A stretch of DNA of 64,000 nt from Cherax quadricarinatus (GCF_038502225.1 NC_091322.1:817501-881500), one strand, 5' to 3'. Positions 1-10,677 are shown, counted from the first letter of the stretch. Notes: generated by a model not told the origin, from the letters alone. Numbers and translations are program-made.

Positions 1-179
1 GGGATTTTTCTTAGCAGTGTCTTTGTGCGCCTAGCATTATTCTTGTGAATGATGTTGACGCACACTGCCACCCCTTGCTCCAGAGGGTCAGTTTTTATAC
101 CGCAGATTTACTATGGGTACTAATTCAAGTACTGACAGTTCTCTACCATGGGAACGTACCACTGAGTAAGCCCTCCCCA

Positions 180-390
180 CGCAAGCTTCTGGATCAGCCT
201 GATGAAGAATTAGATACATGTGCAACATCTGGGTATCTTTATTTGTAGACGTTTCTCCATCCAGTGGCTTTATCAATACAAGGACATATTTTAAAGAATG
301 TAGAACTATTTACAAAAGATGAGGTAATCAATCCCTCAGTCTTGGAGATGGTAAAGAGCACCATAGTCTTGAAGAATCTGAAGCACAGAC
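180..390 (-). mobile_element. Penelope-like element 3' tail fragment
   Basis: The minus strand reads a tail with the pattern TGATAAA, a short hairpin around CCACTGGATGG, then GAAACGTC and an A-rich end. The same arrangement occurs at 4700-4825 and, more diverged, at 12.5 and 13.3 kb, where it follows GIY-YIG-like coding remnants. The spacing resembles the hammerhead-like terminal regions reported in Penelope-like elements. No coding sequence is left here. Family assignment is inferred from motif and recall. Confidence 0.4.
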
Positions 391-505
391 AGGTAAGGTT
401 TGTCAGGAAACAGGACAAGAGTTTCCTGACGCGGGTCAGTCATATGATGACTCGATGCTGGAGTTTTTGGTCATCTGACCGAGGATGAAAATCCGGTCCA
501 CCCCT
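391..505 (+). repeat. Dispersed repeat with conserved 10-bp hairpin, copy 1
   Basis: This segment matches 35862-35975 with few differences. Both copies keep a perfect 10-bp inverted repeat (GTCAGGAAAC at 402-411, GTTTCCTGAC at 421-430) around a 9-base loop. The segment ends in a run reading ggtccacccctttaa. It is non-coding and evidently a genome-wide repeat. Confidence 0.6.
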
Positions 506-589
506 TTAAAAATTATGGTCATGGTCATAACCATTTTGTTTTTATCGCATTACTCACAAACGATTGCATCATATAGAGTCCAGGAGAGA

Positions 590-880
590 CTAGGGATCAA
601 AGAACCATAAATGAAATTAGGAGAAATCCCAAATATTTCTTATGTGGAAAATCCAGGATGAAACTCACATCCTGTATACTGCTTTTACTTAAAGAGTATG
701 GGAGATACACTGACGACAATAAGAAAATGAATGAAATACTGAAGTCACAATATGACTCTGTTGTCAGTGAACCGCACACCAGTCTACAGATTGATGACCC
801 AAACGAGTTTTTCATGAATGAGATTCAAAACCCTGTCACCATTTCCACAATTTACGATGTAGCTTCTCTTCCCAGTTGAC
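590..880 (+). pseudogene. LINE ORF2 remnant (between endonuclease and RT)
   Basis: A 73-codon open stretch (658-879) contains a GRYTDDNKKMNEIL-like run followed by SQYDSVVSEP. This resembles the linker between endonuclease and reverse transcriptase in APE-type non-LTR retrotransposons (GxLTDDxxxMAEIL...QFxSVFSxP). It has no intact start or catalytic domain. The RT part of what may be the same copy lies downstream from 2335, separated by a gypsy fragment on the other strand. The assignment rests on pattern recognition only. Confidence 0.4.
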
Positions 881-889
881 TGCGAAGTA

Positions 890-1320
890 ACCATGGACAG
901 CATCTTCGTACATTCGGCTTCAGTCCCAAACTCGTGGTCACACCTTGCCTTGGCAAATAGCTGTCAGACATGCCTTTCGGCTTAAGTCTGAGGTCTTTTG
1001 TTCTTGTCGGCGTCAGACCTCGGCATCAGGTCGTAACACGTGGTCAACGCCTTATGGGGAACGGGGTGCTTAGAGGACCATATAAGCAAGGGAGCAGCTG
1101 AGCAAGGAGGTTGTTGGTGACAGGTCCGGTGAGCGAGAGCTCTGGACAGCCGCGTGTGTAGTGAACCACGCATTGTGAATCTCGGGTCAGCTGGTCGGTG
1201 AATTAAGAGTGAGTACTAGTCCGTGTTACTGATAACATCTACCCTTAGCCCTGGTAATAAGTCTCATAAGTCAATTGTTATATTATGTAAATTTCCAGCA
1301 CGATATGTTGTATTCTAGTC
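890..1320. other. Non-coding segment, possible LTR remnant
   Basis: GC-moderate, non-coding segment between LINE and gypsy fragments. A TATA-like catataagc lies near 1079 and is followed by a G/A-rich leader-like stretch, as in the U3-R region of an LTR. There is no second copy in the window to prove an LTR. Confidence 0.2.
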
Positions 1321-1331
1321 CTTTTATGTTA

Positions 1332-2237
1332 TTATTTTAAAATGGCGCTGAATACATACGGTTCAAAGTATCTCACACTTTCTACCACTGCCAAGGCTTC
1401 TTTATCATTGATGGCATACCTGACTTCCGGTCCTTTAATCTTTCTGCTAAAATACGCTGCTAGGTGTGGGTTATTTTCCTTGCCTCTTTGCATTAGGCAA
1501 CCTCCTGTTGCAACTGCTGAAGCATCTGTATGTATCTGAAACTCTCTGGAAAAATCAGGGACCACTAATACCGGCACACTTGTAAGCTCAGTCTTTAATT
1601 TTTCGTGAGCCAACTCATGTTCTTCTTTCCATACAAACTTAGCTTTCTTCTTAGATCTGTCAGTGGTGCTGCTAGCTCTGCAAAACCCTTAATATATCTT
1701 CTAAAGTTTCCTGCTGCACCTAGGAACCTCCTGACTTAACTTGCTGTTCTAGGTCTTGGCATTTCAGATATTGCCTTACACTTATCAGGGTCAGGGCGAA
1801 TCCCTTCAGGACTCACCTGCTATTATACATTTCTTTGCATTCAACTTGAATCCTGCTTTATCCAGTAGTTTTAGTGTATCCACAAGGTTATCCACATGTT
1901 CTGGAAATGACCTGGAGTAGACTACCACATCATCAAGATATGCTAGTGTGTGTCTACCCAACACAGGGCTGAGGATGAAGTTTATAGCTCTTTGGAAGCT
2001 AGAGAGCGCGGTTTTTAACCCGTAGGGCATTCGTTTAAATTGGTATAATCGGACCCCATATGAGAATGCTGTCTTCTCTCTATCTTTTTCTGAAACGGGG
2101 ATGGCCCAATAAGCTGACTTAGCGTCCAAAGTTGAAAAATACTTAGCTATTCCGAATGAATCAAGAATTTCCTGGATTTGGGGCAAGGGATAACTATCAG
2201 CTATTGTTAATTCATTAACCTTCCTATAATAAAACAA
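1332..2237 (-). pseudogene. Ty3/gypsy pol fragment (RT and RNase H), frameshifted
   Basis: Two minus-strand frames cover one pol fragment. 2237-1806 encodes the reverse transcriptase palm: DAKSAYWAIPV, MPYGLKTA and the catalytic YLDDVVV. 1613-1332 encodes the start of RNase H: FQIHTDASAVATGG, an AAYFSRKI strand and NDKEALAVV. The bridge between them (1806-1613) still reads FLGAAGNFRRYIKGFAELAAPL in pieces, with a stop codon and a frame change. The gene encoded part of the polyprotein that copies element RNA into DNA. N-terminal RT, protease, integrase and LTRs are absent, and sequence beyond 2240 is unrelated, so it is a truncated dead copy. It is not from the same family as the 27.8-35.1 kb element (YLDD versus YFDN, different domain order). 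Confidence 0.85.
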
Positions 2238-2334
2238 TACAAAAAACTATTGAACAATTGGCCCAACTTCACATATTATCATAATCTTTAACCGAGTCCT
2301 AAGAAGCAAGACTTCCAGTCACAGGGACTCAAAA

Positions 2335-3480
2335 TAGTTGCTCAGTCCAGGGCAGTATGGGTTTAGGGCAGGTCGCTCCCCTCTCACACTTGCTAGATCA
2401 TTACGATGATGTCCTGGATGCTCTAGAGTTTAGAATCTAGAAGATAAGCTAAATGTTGATGTAGTTTACACTGATTTTGCAAAAGCGCTCGACATTACTT
2501 TCTTAACAAATAGAGTGAAGTGGGTACTTGCCCCACTTTTATTTCTCATTCTTATATCCGACGTTTTTTAAAACAAATCATAGCACCGTAGCATCCTTTA
2601 CTGGTGACACCAAAGCCTCTATGAGAATGGCATCCATTGAAAATGCAGCAAATCTTCAGGCAGATATAAATCAAGTCTTCCAATGGGCCTCACACAATAT
2701 GATATTTAACCAGGATGAATTTCAATTGTTGCATTATGGAAGAATGAAGGAAATAAAGACTGTAACAGAGTACAAGACAAACTCGAATCACTCGGGAAGA
2801 AGTCTCATGCGTGAGATTTAGGAGTAATGATGTCGGAAAATCTCACATTCGAGGATCACAACAATGCTGTCATTGCTACCGCAACGAAACTGATAGGCTG
2901 GATAATTAGAACTTTCAAGACGAACTGCTGAGCCAGTGATGATACTCTTTAAATCATTTGTTCTCTCCAAGCTGGAACACTGTTGTATTCTGAGGGACCC
3001 CTTCTAGGCAGGCGAGATTGCTGTGCTGGAAAACATACAGAGAACTTTCACTGTTCGTATACACAGTCGAGCATATGAATTACTGGGAATGTTTGAAGTC
3101 CCTTCAACTGTATTCCTTGTAACTTGGGCGAGAAAGATACATGATAATACACACTTGGAAAATCCTAAAGGAACTGATTCCAAACGTGAACATCGAAATT
3201 ACTCCATGTGAAAACAAGAGACTTGGCAGTTAGTGCAGAATACTTCCACAAAAAGCAGGGGCGCAACGAGTAAACTAAGAAAAAACTCGGTGTCAAAGGT
3301 CCCCGACTCTTCAGTGTCCTCCCTCCCTCTGACGTCTTCAAGAGGAAATTGGATAAGTTCCTCAGTGCGTGCGGCTAGCAGTAACAGCCTCGTTAATCAA
3401 GCCTTTCTCCTCCAGGAGTTCCGGTCTGGGGCCGGGTCGCGGGGTCTTTGACCCCTAGAAACCTCCTATAGGGTATCAGG
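2335..3480 (+). pseudogene. Decayed LINE reverse transcriptase and 3' tail
   Basis: Successive frames carry recognisable non-LTR RT pieces. YGFRAGRSPLSHLLDHYD is near 2347. DVVYTDFAKALD is at about 2458-2493. SFTGDTKASMR at about 2600 sits where FADDTK is expected, so the catalytic DD is lost. HNNAVIATATKLIGW is near 2865, an ENIQRTFT segment near 3030, and DVFKRKLDKFL-like sequence near 3340. Stops and frameshifts interrupt all of it. The 3' end (3390-3480) is the tail shared with other fragments here (gacccctagaaacctcc... for consensus cccggaac...ccaggta). A similar dead copy lies at 38580-39350. Confidence 0.7.
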
Positions 3481-3504
3481 TATTCAGGGAAACCACCGTA
3501 TTGT

Positions 3505-3745
3505 GCGACTCGTAGTAGTGACGGGAAGCCTCCATAACATGTGACACCCGTAGTAGTGACGGAAAGCCTCCATAACATGTGACACTCGTAGTAGTGACGG
3601 GAAGCCTCCATAACATGTGACACTCGTAGTGACGGGAAGCCTCCATAACATGTGACAGTCGTAGTAGTAGTGACGGGAAGCCTCCATAACATGTGACACT
3701 CATAGTAGTAGTGACGGGAAGCCTCTGTAAGATGCGACACTCATA
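3505..3745. repeat. 38-bp minisatellite, about 6 units
   Basis: Tandem units built on gtagtagtgacgggaagcct followed by ccataacatgtgacactc. Unit length changes by 3 bp steps through gain or loss of GTA triplets. Open frames over this array on the minus strand are by-products of the repeat. Confidence 0.9.
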
Positions 3746-3898
3746 AGGACCAGGACAAGTGAGGAGAGACCAGGACAACAATATTCCCTCTGTAGTGCTG
3801 GTCGACGACTCGCCTGAGATACCCAGCCATGAACTAACTCCTTGGCAATTAAGGTGGCAGTTAGTAACTGGGTGGCAGGCAGGGACGGGTGGTTATCT

Positions 3899-4045
3899 GA
3901 GGGCCTCGTTAAGTCTTGTTACATTACTTCTCACAGTGAAGCACTGAGCACTAGGTCCACCCTGGGGGCACAGGAGATGTTCAAGTCTGAGGGTCTCGTT
4001 AAGTCTTGTTACATTTCTTCTCACAGCGGAGCCCTGAGCACCAGG
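3899..4045. repeat. Two direct copies of a 57-bp segment, 90-bp period
   Basis: gaggg(c/t)ctcgttaagtcttg starts at 3899 and again at 3989. Each copy runs through ttctcacagYg to agcaccaggtc or a close variant. Confidence 0.85.
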
Positions 4046-4049
4046 TCTG

Positions 4050-5160
4050 ATGAGCAGTTTACAATGTAGAGTGACTGACAGATGTTTTGGTTAAACTTAA
4101 GCTTGGTTAAAAATACTTTTGCCGGTTTTGTATATGCACAGATTACCAACCTTAAAGTAAAGTTTGCAGCTTTATAGTCACTTTCTTGAGCACTGCGCTT
4201 CACTGATCACTTATGCTGATAGAAATTCTGGGCATCTTAAATATTCTTGTAACAAATGAAATAATTTGTTAATATATGCTCAAATGTATTCCTGTTCAGC
4301 ATTTTAGCGCCTACGTTAGTGTGTTGTATCCGTGTGCTTTTGCACTACCGTCCACCTGTTGAATATAAGGTGCACAATAAACTTGCCTTTTGAGAATCAT
4401 ATATATAAGTAATATAACTTATCTTTGCCTCATATCTGTCATCAGATACATATATTACTGTTTTCAATTTTTCTTCGTAGCTCATTTAGTTTTTAGCATG
4501 TAATTTGTCTTTTTTCTGTTTTATGTAAAATAAACTGTTGCAAATTCTAATTTTGGAGTGATATATTGTGTGAACGGTAAATAATTTTTCACCATCCGCA
4601 TACATGAAGGTTATTCTGAAGTTAGCAAGTACAGCGTGAGAGTTTTTGTAGATTATGTAATCCATCTATCTAGTGGAATAATGGAACACTTTTGTAACAT
4701 TTGGGAATATTTAGTGATTAGACGTTTCGCCAGCCAGTGGATTCTTCAGTACAGTTCAGAGAACAACAAAGGAAGATGAGGAGTATGAGGTAATCAGTTT
4801 CTCAGCCTGGAGTCGATGTGTTCAATCCATCTATCTAGTGTTCATGTGGCTTGTTTTCGTTTTGTGTCTCATTCCCGTTACTTTGTTCTATTATCTTTGT
4901 AGGCAGTTCACTCTTATTTTGATTTCTTATTATGCACAGATTATGTGCATCATCTGCAAACATTAATGTAAATGTATATTCCTTCTGGTAAATTATTTAT
5001 ATAAATTTAAAATATTACCAGGGTAAGTAATGATCCTTGTAGCTCCCTCATTGTTTCCTATCATCAACGTTCAAACAAGAAAATCTCTCATTATATTACC
5101 TTTAGTTTTATGCTTCCCATAGTTTTTAGTCTCCAGATTGTAACAGTATGTTTGGGTATG
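4050..5160. other. AT-rich non-coding stretch
   Basis: No convincing coding sequence or RNA gene. It contains the Penelope-like tail at 4700-4825 and an AT-rich background. Confidence 0.6.
4700..4825 (-). mobile_element. Penelope-like 3' tail with hammerhead-like core
   Basis: On the minus strand a canonical CTGAAGA (4749-4743) is followed by a short CCA...TGG arm and GAAAC (4728-4724), ending in GTC. This is the order of conserved blocks in a minimal hammerhead ribozyme. Flanking sequence (gatgagg...gaggtaatcagt) matches the 245-350 copy. No protein remnant is seen. Ribozyme activity is inferred from motif order only. Confidence 0.4.
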
Positions 5161-5640
5161 TATGGAGAGAGAGAGAGAGAGTGAGAGAGAGTGAGACAGA
5201 TACATGCAACCAGGCAGAAAGGAAACGACAGAAACAGACCTGGTGTTGGAGGGAGAATGATAGTTTGACAACCTATATTCATCGAATGTAAGTTGGTTGT
5301 GCATTTACGTGGAGGATCTGTCCTCGTTCACACAGAATAGAGGTGAAGACTCGGATATATCGGGGGTAAGAAGCATTGTGATAACCGGGGTGAAACGGAT
5401 AGAAGACCAGTGAAACATCGGAGATCAGAGAGACTTATGAATCAGGGAAGATTAGAGAGATTGGTGAAGATCAGAGAGATTGGTGAATTATTGAAGATCA
5501 GGATGCCTGGTGAAGCGAAAAACCTAATGCGAGTTTGGGTTGGTAATAAAGCAGGGTAGAGGGAAGGTGATGGAGAAGTTTGATGGGTGTGAGGGGGAAT
5601 TTATGATGTCGTTTGTCATGCTGAGATGAACCAGGGAAAA

Positions 5641-5644
<4 letters not shown>

Positions 5645-5697
<53 letters not shown>
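5645..5697. repeat. (CT)n microsatellite
   Basis: About 26 uninterrupted CT dinucleotides. Open frames across it are low-complexity artefacts. Confidence 0.98.
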
Positions 5698-5703
<6 letters not shown>

Positions 5704-5935
5704 ACTCACTCTCTCAATATGCTTTTTACAAAGTAAAAGCTCTCTCCTTGTATGTGGTTAATAAAAGATTTTATTTTAGTAATACCTCTTTTATAAACTG
5801 ACTTTATAGTTAGATATTTGTCAAACTTCAAAAAGCGTATATATAGGGTGAAGGTGGAACCTTTGTGTATCTCTATCGTCAGAACCTGAAGTAGATGAAT
5901 TACGAAATCGTAATAACGCGATTGCAAACAAATCA

Positions 5936-6046
5936 CAGAACGGGTGGGGCTCAAACCCTGTGCAAGCGAGTGCTGTAGTATAGTGGTTAGCACACTGGCC
6001 TACGAGTTTTAGGAAGCTTGCCATGGGTTCATCCCCTCCCGTTCTG
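5936..6046. mobile_element. Palindromic tRNA-like element
   Basis: Arms 5936-5967 and 6016-6046 are imperfect inverted repeats starting CAGAACGGG. The right arm has a plus-strand box-B-like GGGTTCATCCC, and the left arm has its minus-strand counterpart (gggtttgagcccc). Between them, tagtatagtggttagcac resembles a tRNA D-arm/box A. It looks like a decayed tRNA-derived unit folded back on itself, not a functional tRNA: a clean acceptor stem and anticodon arm are missing. Confidence 0.5.
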
Positions 6047-6049
6047 CGA

Positions 6050-6555
6050 TATGAAATAGATGTTAATCAGTACAGGAATGAGTGAATTAAGAGCCCTTCA
6101 CCAGCATCATTGCATGGTCATGGTCTGTCAAGATTATTGGAGTTATGTCCTTGAGAAAGAAACAGGCAGAGGAAAAAATGGTGAGAGCTTTCTTGTGGTG
6201 TAATAACAGTCATGAATAGTGTCACTCATAAGTCCTTTTTTCTAAAGAACAGTTTAAAACTATTAAGATAGAAGGGCAGTTTAGACGGTAGTTTGCTGTA
6301 GTTGGTAATGTTGCTAAAGAAATGGTGCGGTGATATGAAAAGTTTATTAAAATCTATAAGACCAGGCAATCTTATGTAAATTAATGCTTTTTAACCAACA
6401 ATGTTAATTTTAGTTGAAAAAGTAATTTGCTTAAGTGATGTATCCCAGTGCACTCATGTCAGCAATCCATTGACTCATTTATGTAAGGATTCGCTTAAGA
6501 TAACGTCACTCCTTATCTACCTGCTGAAGGTTTATTGTCTACGTGTAGTTTGTTC
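6050..6555. other. No recognisable feature
   Basis: AT-rich sequence with no supported coding region, repeat or RNA. Confidence 0.5.
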
Positions 6556-6559
6556 TGTT

Positions 6560-6720
6560 GATCATCGCCCCCGTGGCCTGGTCTCAGACCAGGGCTGCTG
6601 CTTCAACTGTCTTAATAATCGCTTTGTTGGTGCTAGCTGCGTGTAGTCAGATTTAAGCTTTACAGCCCAGCTGACCTGGAACTGCTCGGAGAAGCTTCTT
6701 CGGTTCCCTCTAGAAGACAG
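6560..6720 (-). repeat. LINE-derived 3' tail fragment
   Basis: cgcccccgtggcctggtctc and agcccagctgacctggaact belong to the dispersed tail also seen at 14110-14220, 18238-18320, 42770-42865 and 48240-48640. The complementary strand reads cctggt...gggggcg, the element sense. Non-coding. Confidence 0.55.
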
Positions 6721-6892
6721 TTAGGGAAGTGAAAAATGATCGAGGGAGTGTAATTAGATTTGTGAGCCTTCCGAGACAGAACTACATTAAAGTCGCACTG
6801 TTAAGACTTAATTTAGCGATAGGGGAACGATGACACTCAGTAAATTAATGTAATTTGTGTTATAAACGAGTACGTAAGTGATGCAATTACTG

Positions 6893-8544
6893 TGCACACT
6901 GGTAGAGAGACCAGACCCAGTGTTCATTGTATAGTTACCCAGCAAGTGACACCCACTGGTGATGGAGAGACCAGACCCAGTGTTCATTGTATAGTTACCC
7001 AGCAAGTGACACCCACTGGTGATGGAGAGACCAGACCCAGTGTTCATTGTATAGTTACCCAGCAAGTGACACCCACTGGTGATGGAGAGACCAGGTCCAG
7101 TGTTCATTGTATAGTTACCCAGCAAGTGACACCCACTGGTGATGGAGAGACCAGACCCAGTGTTCATTGTATAGTTACCCAGCAAGTGACACCCACTGGT
7201 GATGGAGAGACCAGACCCAGTGTTCATTGTATAGTTACCCAGCAAGTGACACCCACTGGTGATGGAGAGACCAGGTCCAGTGTTCATTGTATAGTTACCC
7301 AGCAAGTGACACCCACTGGTGATGGAGAGACCAGGTCCAGTGTTCAGTGTATAGTTACCCAGCAAGTAACACCCACTGGTGATGGAGAGACCAGGTCCAG
7401 TGTTCATTGTATAGTTACCCAGCAAGTGACACCCACTGGTGATGGAGAGACCAGGTCCAGTGTTCATTGTATAGTTACCCAGCAAGTGACACCCACTGGT
7501 GATGGAGAGACCAGGTCCAGTGTTCATTGTATAGTTACCCAGCAAGTAACACCCACTGGTGATGGAGAGAACAGGTCCAGTGTTCATTGTATAGTTACCC
7601 AGCAAGTAACACCCACTGGTGATGGAGAGACCAGGTCCAGTGTTCATTGTATAGTTACCCAGCAAGTGACACCCACTGGTGATGGAGAGACCATGTCCAG
7701 TGTTCATTGTATAGTTACCCAGCAAGTGACACCCACTGGTGATGGAGAGACCAGGTCCAGTGTTCATTGTATAGTTACCAAGCAAGTGACACCCACTGGT
7801 GATGGAGAGACCAGGTCCAGTGTTCATTGTATAGTTACCCAGCAAGTGACACCCACTGGTGATGGAGAGACCAGGTCCAGTGTTCATTGTATAGTTACCC
7901 AGCAAGTGACACCCACTGGTGATGGAGAGATCAGGTCCAGTGTTCATTGTATAGTTACCCAGCAAGTAACACCCACTGGTGATGGAGAGACCAGGTCCAG
8001 TGTTCATTGTATAGTTAACCAGCAAGTGACACCCACTGGTGATGGAGAGACCAAGTCCAGTGTTCATTGTATAGCTACCCAGCAAGTAACACCCACTGGT
8101 GATGGAGAGACCAGGTCCAGTGTTCATTGTATAGTTACCCAGCAAGTGACACCCACTGGTGATGGAGAGACCAGGTCCAGTGTTCATTGTATAGTTACCC
8201 AGCAAGTAACACCCACTGGTGATGGAGAGACCAGGTCCAGTGTTCATTGTATAATTACCCAGCAAGTGACACCCACTGGTGATGGAGAGACCAGGTCCAG
8301 TGTTCATTGTATAGTTACCCAGCAAGTGACTCCCACTGGTGATGGAGAGACCAGGTCCAGTGTTCATTGTACAGTTACCCAGCAAGTAACACGCACTGGT
8401 GATGGAGAGACCAGGTCCAGTGTTCATTGTATAGTTACCCAGCAAGTGACACCCACTGGTGATGGAGAGACCAGGTCCAGTGTTCATTGTCTAGTTACCC
8501 AGCAAGTAACACGCACTGGTGATGCAGAGACCAGGCCCAGTGTT
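6893..8544. repeat. 60-bp minisatellite, about 27 units
   Basis: Perfectly phased 60-bp units (gatggagagaccaggtccag, then tgttcattgtatagttaccc, then agcaagtgacacccactggt). Two sub-types differ at positions 14-16 (ACC versus GTC): the first three and units 5-6 carry ACC, the rest mostly GTC. A second variable site alternates GTGAC/GTAAC. Because 60 is divisible by 3, long open frames exist on both strands (559 and 590 codons). They have no promoter, no homology I recognise and no codon bias distinguishing one frame, so I treat them as non-coding. Confidence 0.97.
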
Positions 8545-8630
8545 GCCACCAGCGGGTGCACAACAAAGGGTACCTGCTGGTGCTGGTGTTTTTCCAGTCG
8601 TCAGGGGAAAACGTTGCTTGATTCTGGTGT

Positions 8631-8661
8631 TTTTCCTATAATAATTCTTATTATAGGAAAA
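8631..8661. repeat. Perfect 14-bp hairpin
   Basis: TTTTCCTATAATAA (8631-8644), loop TTC, then its exact reverse complement (8648-8661). It lies about 90 bp after the 60-bp array. Confidence 0.9.
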
Positions 8662-9420
8662 TGAAAGACCACTTGGTCGTGTGGTGTTTCATTGCAAGAG
8701 TGAGAAGTGCCGGCGTGCGGTGCTGCTTTATATGTGTGCACGCATTTTGTTGATGTTATAAAATAATTAAAAACTTGGAATTGCTGGAATCAGTTCCATA
8801 ACAGTAGAATGATTTCTGATCGGTTTCAAATTTTCCCCACTGGTGTTATTTCCTGAGTGCAAGCGGCGGTGTATGCTAGGACAGATGCAGATGTGTTAGC
8901 TATTGTCCCTGTAGCAGTTTGCAGCAAAGATACTGCTGGATTACCTGTCTGGACCGAGTGACTAGCTGTTATGTTCATAGCCAGTTAAATCTGATTACCT
9001 ACCATTTCCCAGGCACTGTTGATCCATACTAGTTTAGCATTTCCTAGTTCATGGGATAACACTTTCTTGGTCTGTCTTGTTAACTTTCTAAAGAAATAAA
9101 AGTCCAGAGCTGCGTCGTTGGGGGAATTATTTTGCGTTCTGTTAGATGTTCACTTGACACAAAGAAGAGGAAACTAGAGCTCTTGTCTCCTGCAAGTGTC
9201 TAGTCACCCGGGTTATGATGGTTGTGACGGGCTGCGGGTCGCTAGTAGCTAGCACTACAGCCTGGCCTCAGGCTGGGCTGCGAGGGTACAAGAGCCCTCG
9301 AAACTGGTCACAGTTGTCTGAGTAAATACAACTTTCAAACTAAAAAAGATTTAGACATTTTTATCGACAGTATTCATTGTCAATACCTGGCAGTGTTTTT
9401 ATCCAATAGTAAATGGAAAT
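8662..9420. other. No recognisable feature
   Basis: Unique-looking non-coding sequence. A weak LINE-tail-like patch (acagcctggcctcaggctgg) lies near 9255. Confidence 0.4.
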
Positions 9421-9424
9421 ATAT

Positions 9425-9510
9425 CAACTTACGTAATGAATGCAAATACCATTCATTGAATACCATTCATGTGAATATCATTCATAGGAATACCATTCAC
9501 CTGAATGCCA
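9425..9510. repeat. Short degenerate repeat of aataccattcat
   Basis: Four to five copies of an 18-20 bp unit containing (a)ataccattca(t/c), diverged from each other. Confidence 0.7.
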
Positions 9511-9827
9511 GAAACAAAAGAATCAAATAAAATCTCTTTACTTTCGTATTTTTTTATTTTAGTATTCTTTTTAGTTCAAATAAATATACCATTAAACATT
9601 ATATAACTCCACGGGGGACTTTGTAAAATATATTACTGCAACGTTACATTTAGTGGAGGTTTTAGCAGCAGCGTGTGTGGGCGGTGGTGATTGTATGCAG
9701 CAGTCCAATCACATTTTGCATATACATTGCCACAACGCCAGGGGGAGGATTTTCAGCGATTATTCTATGAATTTCAGAATGAAGAGAGAACGAAAAAGAA
9801 AATGGATAGGTTGTGCTGGAGGGACGG

Positions 9828-9885
9828 TGTACTCACCTACTTGTATTCAGAAGGCTCTAGCTCCTGGGCACAACCTAATGATCAC
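9828..9885 (-). repeat. LINE 3'-end remnant (gtactcacct type)
   Basis: gtactcacctacttgt...ctagctcctggg is the complement of the 3' end of the LINEs at 52.5-57.4 kb, strongly diverged. Confidence 0.4.
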
Positions 9886-9899
9886 TGATCATGTAGTTG

Positions 9900-10217
9900 G
9901 ACGAGAGTTGCGCTGTTACTAGCGCACTCAGCTCACACATTGAGGTCCGTGGTTCGATCCCCGGTGCGGGTGGAAACATCTGGGCGTGATCCCTTAGTAC
10001 ACCTTCTGTCCCTGTTCACCTAGCAGTAAATAGGTACCTGGGTGTCAGCCGACTGGTGTGAGTCGCATCCTGCGGACCAAATTAACCTAATTTGCCCTAA
10101 ATGTTCTACATAACAAAGGGCTTTCTATATTGTATCTCACTGATGTAAGCTAGGTATGTATACCTTGTATAAATACTTATAAAAATAAATATTTATTATT
10201 ATTATTATTATTATTAC
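9900..10217 (+). mobile_element. tRNA-derived SINE
   Basis: A tRNA-like head ends in a box B (ggttcgatccc, 9951-9961) followed by ggtgcgggtgg. A body (gttcacctagcagtaaatag, gtcgcatcctgcggac) follows, and the element ends in AATAAATATT plus an (ATT)n tail at about 10190-10215. Box A is degenerate (tagcgcactcagctc). A second, opposite copy lies at 63812-63985. A non-autonomous RNA polymerase III-type retroposon, mobilised by a LINE in trans. Confidence 0.8.
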
Positions 10218-10350
10218 AAAGGTCACTAGCAGATATTTTGGATAGAGACTCTAAGTGGAAATGGAGTCTCCCGAGCTTAAGAAGCTCGTAAATGCTCTCT
10301 GTAAATAAGTTTAATTATTTTTCCAAGAAGTGGTAGTTGGCGTTAGCCTT

Positions 10351-10524
10351 GCTACCTAGGCTACCCTGGGAGGTCAGCAGGGCTGTACAAAGCTGGGGTA
10401 GCAGTCCTGCTACCTAGGCTACCCTGGGAGGTCAGCAGGATTATACAAGGCTGGGGTAGCAGTCCAGCTACTTAGGCTACCATGGAAGAACAGCAGAGCT
10501 GTACATGGCTGGGGAAATAGCCTA
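10351..10524. repeat. 58-bp tandem repeat, 3 units
   Basis: gctacctaggctaccctggg begins at 10351 and 10409, with a variant (gctacttaggctaccatgga) at 10467. Confidence 0.9.
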
Positions 10525-10674
10525 AAGGTTTACCCTGGCCTACTGCGCCTCCGACACCCCTACATTGAACACATCTAGCCGAGAGGAAAATTGAATCCAG
10601 TTGGGCTGTAATAACGCTAGAACAGCTCTCCAAGCTCGACCAGCGATGATACTCTCCTGTATGCCTGGAGCATG

Positions 10675-10677
<3 letters not shown>

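Noticed and set aside
6808..8664. Two opposite open frames over 550 codons in the 60-bp array
   Set aside because: They arise because the unit is 60 bp with no stop in those frames. No promoter, splice signal, domain or frame-specific bias supports a protein.
9900..9975. Functional tRNA gene
   Set aside because: Box B is good, but box A and stems are degenerate, and a SINE body with an (ATT)n tail follows.
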